DNA of 23,151 bases, from positions 1 through 23,151 of the forward strand of contig DDQN01000043.1 in assembly GCA_002342685.1 (NCBI GenBank), written 5' to 3'. Position numbers and translations under genes: made by a program. Below are positions 21,150 through 23,151 of the stretch, piece after piece (positions within the stretch are counted from its first letter, which is position 1; each line of letters starts with the position of its first letter). The notes beneath the pieces were generated by a model that did not search any database, was not told the DNA's origin, and saw nothing but the letters and a program-made list of their open reading frames with translations. The DNA is from Vibrio sp. UBA2441 (GTDB taxonomy: Bacteria > Pseudomonadota > Gammaproteobacteria > Enterobacterales > Vibrionaceae).

Positions 21150-21563
21150 ATGTCATTACAGGCCAGTTTGATTAAACTCGAAATATTTATGTTTAAAGAG
21201 TGGCGAATTGCCGCAAAAGGCGATGATCCTTTAAGTCACCTTAGCTTTAATGAATTTGATTATCTAAAAGTCATTCAGTTAGCCAAAGAGCCTATTCGAA
21301 TTACGGATCTGGCTGAAGAGATGCAGGTCAGTAAACCATCGGCGTCCAACATGGTTGTAAGGCTGGAAAAAAAAGGCTTGGTTAGTCGTATCGCTTGCTC
21401 AGATGACGCGAGAGCAAAAAGAGTGTTACTTACCAATAAAGCAGAAGATAACTTTCTTTTAGAAGATAGAGTTCATTCTGAAATTACCAGAAAGTTGGAA
21501 GATAAGCTGACCGAAGGTGAAGTGGAACAATTAGTCTCCATTTTCGAGAAAATGCTGAAGTAA
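21150..21563 (+). CDS. MarR-family transcriptional regulator
   Basis: The product is 137 aa, a normal MarR length. N- and C-terminal helices (about 1-35 and 105-137) form the dimerisation region. The winged helix-turn-helix is at about 38-95, with recognition-helix sequence VSKPSASNMVVRLEKKGLVSR and wing SDDARAKRVLLT, which matches the family DxR pattern. ATG 21150 has only a weak Shine-Dalgarno sequence, and no better in-frame start was found. A perfect palindrome directly upstream, repeated before the next gene, indicates autorepression and control of the MATE pump. The effector ligand is unknown. Confidence 0.92.
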   Translation: MSLQASLIKLEIFMFKEWRIAAKGDDPLSHLSFNEFDYLKVIQLAKEPIRITDLAEEMQVSKPSASNMVVRLEKKGLVSRIACSDDARAKRVLLTNKAEDNFLLEDRVHSEITRKLEDKLTEGEVEQLVSIFEKMLK

Positions 21564-21608
21564 GTAAGTCAAAAACAGATGCGCATTAGTTTGAGCTGTA
21601 ATCAATTA

Positions 21609-21623
21609 GTTAGCCTTGCTAAC
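21609..21623. promoter_or_regulatory. Palindromic operator, copy 2
   Basis: GTTAGCCTTGCTAAC, identical to the core of copy 1. It is centred 21 bp before the transporter start codon and just upstream of its ribosome-binding site. I found no clear -35/-10 pair in this 74-bp gap, so the transporter may be transcribed mostly from the regulator's promoter, with bound regulator acting as a roadblock, or from an unrecognised promoter. Confidence 0.85.
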
Positions 21624-21637
21624 AATGTGGAGAAAAA

Positions 21638-23014
21638 ATGTCTAATTCCGTTTATAACAAATTTTGGCGATATACCTTACCAACGGTAGCTGCGATGTTG
21701 GTGAATGGCTTGTATCAGGTCGTTGACGGAGTATTTATTGGGCGATACGTAGGCTCTGATGGATTAGCAGCAATCAATGTTACCTGGCCTATCATTGGTG
21801 CAGTGCTTGGGTTAGGTATGATGGTTGGTGTAGGTACCGGTGCCGTAATTTCAATTAGTCAGGGGGCGGGTAATAAAGAAAAAGCGAAGACAACCTTGAG
21901 TACTGGCTTATTATTTTTGTTCTTGTTATTTCCTATCGTAGCTATTGGTTTGTGGCACTATTCTGATGCGTTGATATTAGCTCAAGGCGTCGATGGACAA
22001 GTATTTGACTTAGCTAAACAGTACGTTGATATTTTAGTGTTAAGCAGTTTATTTTCATTGGGTTCAATCGCTTTACCATTTTTACTTCGTAATGATAACA
22101 GCCCTAATTTTGCGACAGTGCTTATGGTTATTGGTGCTGTGATTAATATTGCTTTAGATTACGTCTTAATTGCGTTACTAGGCTGGGAGTTGGCGGGAGC
22201 AGCCATAGCGACAGCCATTGCCCAATTTGTTGTTACTTTGTTGGGTGTCGGATATTTCTTTTCTCGATTTGCCACCATGCGCATGTCATTAAGGGACCTG
22301 GCATTTAGAATGAATCAAATACCGGAGGTATGCTCTATCGGTGCGTCCAGTATGTTCATGTATGTTTATGGGTCGTTGATGATTGCGATACATAATTGGA
22401 TGTTTACTCAATTTGGTAACGTTCTGATCGTTGGGGCGTATGCTATTTTGGGTTATATCATCACGATGTATTATTTGACCGTAGAAGGGATAGCGAATGG
22501 TATGCAACCCCTGGTTAGTTTCAATCACGGGGCAAAAGACAGAACTGCGGTTCGACAACTGTTTAACGTAGCTATGTGGTCTTCGACAGTGTTAGGTATT
22601 TTATTTGTTGCGCTGTTAAATATTTATCCTAAGCAGGTAATATCTGTGTTTAACGATAGTGATCCTGAACTGATGAGGCAGACAATATTAGGGGTTCGGC
22701 TGCATATGTTTGCTCTGTTTTTAGACGGGTTTATTGTCGTTGTTGGCGCATACTATCAGGCAATTGGACGTAGTAAGAAAGCGATGTTTGTAATTATTGG
22801 TAATATGTTGGTACAAATTCCATTCTTGTTCAGTTTACCTACTTTTTTTGGGTTAGTTGGCGTTTGGATTGCTTACCCGTTATCGAACATAGCCATGACT
22901 ATTGCGGTCATCTGGATGATTAAGGATGAGTTCAAGAAGGATAAAAAGGCTGAACTCGACAATGAAACTTACCAGTGGTTTAAGAAAGTGATGGGTGTAA
23001 TAGGCAATAGGTAA
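21638..23014 (+). CDS. MATE-family multidrug efflux transporter
   Basis: Inner-membrane cation antiporter of the multidrug and toxin extrusion family. The product is 458 aa with about twelve hydrophobic helices in two halves. GGAG precedes ATG 21638. Family features: opening YTLPTVAAMLVNGLYQVVDGVFIGRYVG, the loop INVTWPI and the second-half segment TVEGIANGMQPLVSFNHGAK. It looks closer to the DinF/MepA-type branch, like vibrio pumps such as VmrA, than to NorM; this sub-family call is tentative. It is preceded by the regulator's operator. Oddity: the last six codons (GVIGNR) and stop TAA fall in the heptanucleotide array, so the C-terminus was formed or altered by that element. Confidence 0.93.
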   Translation: MSNSVYNKFWRYTLPTVAAMLVNGLYQVVDGVFIGRYVGSDGLAAINVTWPIIGAVLGLGMMVGVGTGAVISISQGAGNKEKAKTTLSTGLLFLFLLFPIVAIGLWHYSDALILAQGVDGQVFDLAKQYVDILVLSSLFSLGSIALPFLLRNDNSPNFATVLMVIGAVINIALDYVLIALLGWELAGAAIATAIAQFVVTLLGVGYFFSRFATMRMSLRDLAFRMNQIPEVCSIGASSMFMYVYGSLMIAIHNWMFTQFGNVLIVGAYAILGYIITMYYLTVEGIANGMQPLVSFNHGAKDRTAVRQLFNVAMWSSTVLGILFVALLNIYPKQVISVFNDSDPELMRQTILGVRLHMFALFLDGFIVVVGAYYQAIGRSKKAMFVIIGNMLVQIPFLFSLPTFFGLVGVWIAYPLSNIAMTIAVIWMIKDEFKKDKKAELDNETYQWFKKVMGVIGNR

Positions 23015-23151
23015 TGGGTAATGGTGATAGGTAATGGGTCATGGGTAATAGGACGCGGGTAAGCAGGGATTAAAGCCACTGTTAACTTATTACCCTATAA
23101 CCGATAATCCTTTAGCCCATAGCCCATAGCCTTTAGCTTTTAGCTTTTAGC
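22992..23151. repeat. Heptanucleotide inverted-array element, copy B (cut by window end)
   Basis: The left arm (about 22992-23062) has units TAGGCAA, TAGGTAA, TGGGTAA, a 6-base TGGTGA, TAGGTAA, TGGGTCA, TGGGTAA and later CGGGTAA. A short middle lies at 23063-23090. The right arm from 23091 has TACCCTA, TAACCGA, TAATCCT, two TAGCCCA (23113-23126), TAGCCTT and TAGCTTT repeats running off the window. The architecture and units match copy A, but this copy is more degenerate. It begins inside the 3' end of the MATE gene. Confidence 0.88.

Overview
This window reads as a chromosomal housekeeping segment of a Vibrio or close Vibrionaceae relative. The evidence is an OmpU-type porin next to dacB and greA, followed by an unbroken gammaproteobacterial core block: yhbY, rlmE, ftsH, folP, glmM, secG, tRNA-Leu(GAG), initiator tRNA-Met, rimP, nusA, infB, rbfA, truB, rpsO, pnp, nlpI. 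Base composition looks moderately AT-rich. No phage, transposase, CRISPR or integron was found.

Layout. Positions 1-359 hold the terminator of an upstream gene. A compact leader follows, with a 14-codon proline-containing open reading frame, mutually exclusive stems and an intrinsic terminator, in front of a small MgtE-N-like membrane-tethered protein (360-761). This gene overlaps the end of the convergent dacB by 35 bp. ompU (minus strand) and greA (plus strand) diverge from a 480-bp regulatory region. yhbY is convergent with greA and shares a bidirectional terminator with it. rlmE (23S rRNA Um2552 methyltransferase) carries an apparent one-base deletion at codon 21 and has Asp at the position of Glu199. 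ftsH-folP-glmM follow, with the folP ribosome-binding site buried in the ftsH terminator hairpin.

The translation block starts with secG, then tRNA-Leu and initiator tRNA. A stretch with up to three successive T-tailed hairpins separates these from rimP-nusA-infB. rbfA-truB overlap by one base. rpsO and pnp each have their own leader; the pnp leader contains a long duplex of the kind cut by RNase III in E. coli. nlpI is followed by an accessory pair: a MarR-family regulator and a MATE efflux transporter, each preceded by the same 15-bp palindrome, which makes a self-contained regulator/pump module.

The most unusual non-coding structure is a dispersed heptanucleotide element present twice, after truB (17002-17196) and after the MATE gene (from about 22992 to the window end). 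Each copy has a left arm of G-rich heptads (TAGGTAA/TGGGTAA type), a short unique middle, and a right arm of C-rich heptads (TAGCCCA type) in inverse orientation. In the second copy the left arm supplies the last codons and stop of the transporter gene. In the first, the minus strand of the right arm is a regular GGG-N4 run next to the rpsO promoter.

All calls come from reading the sequence; no alignment or folding program was run.
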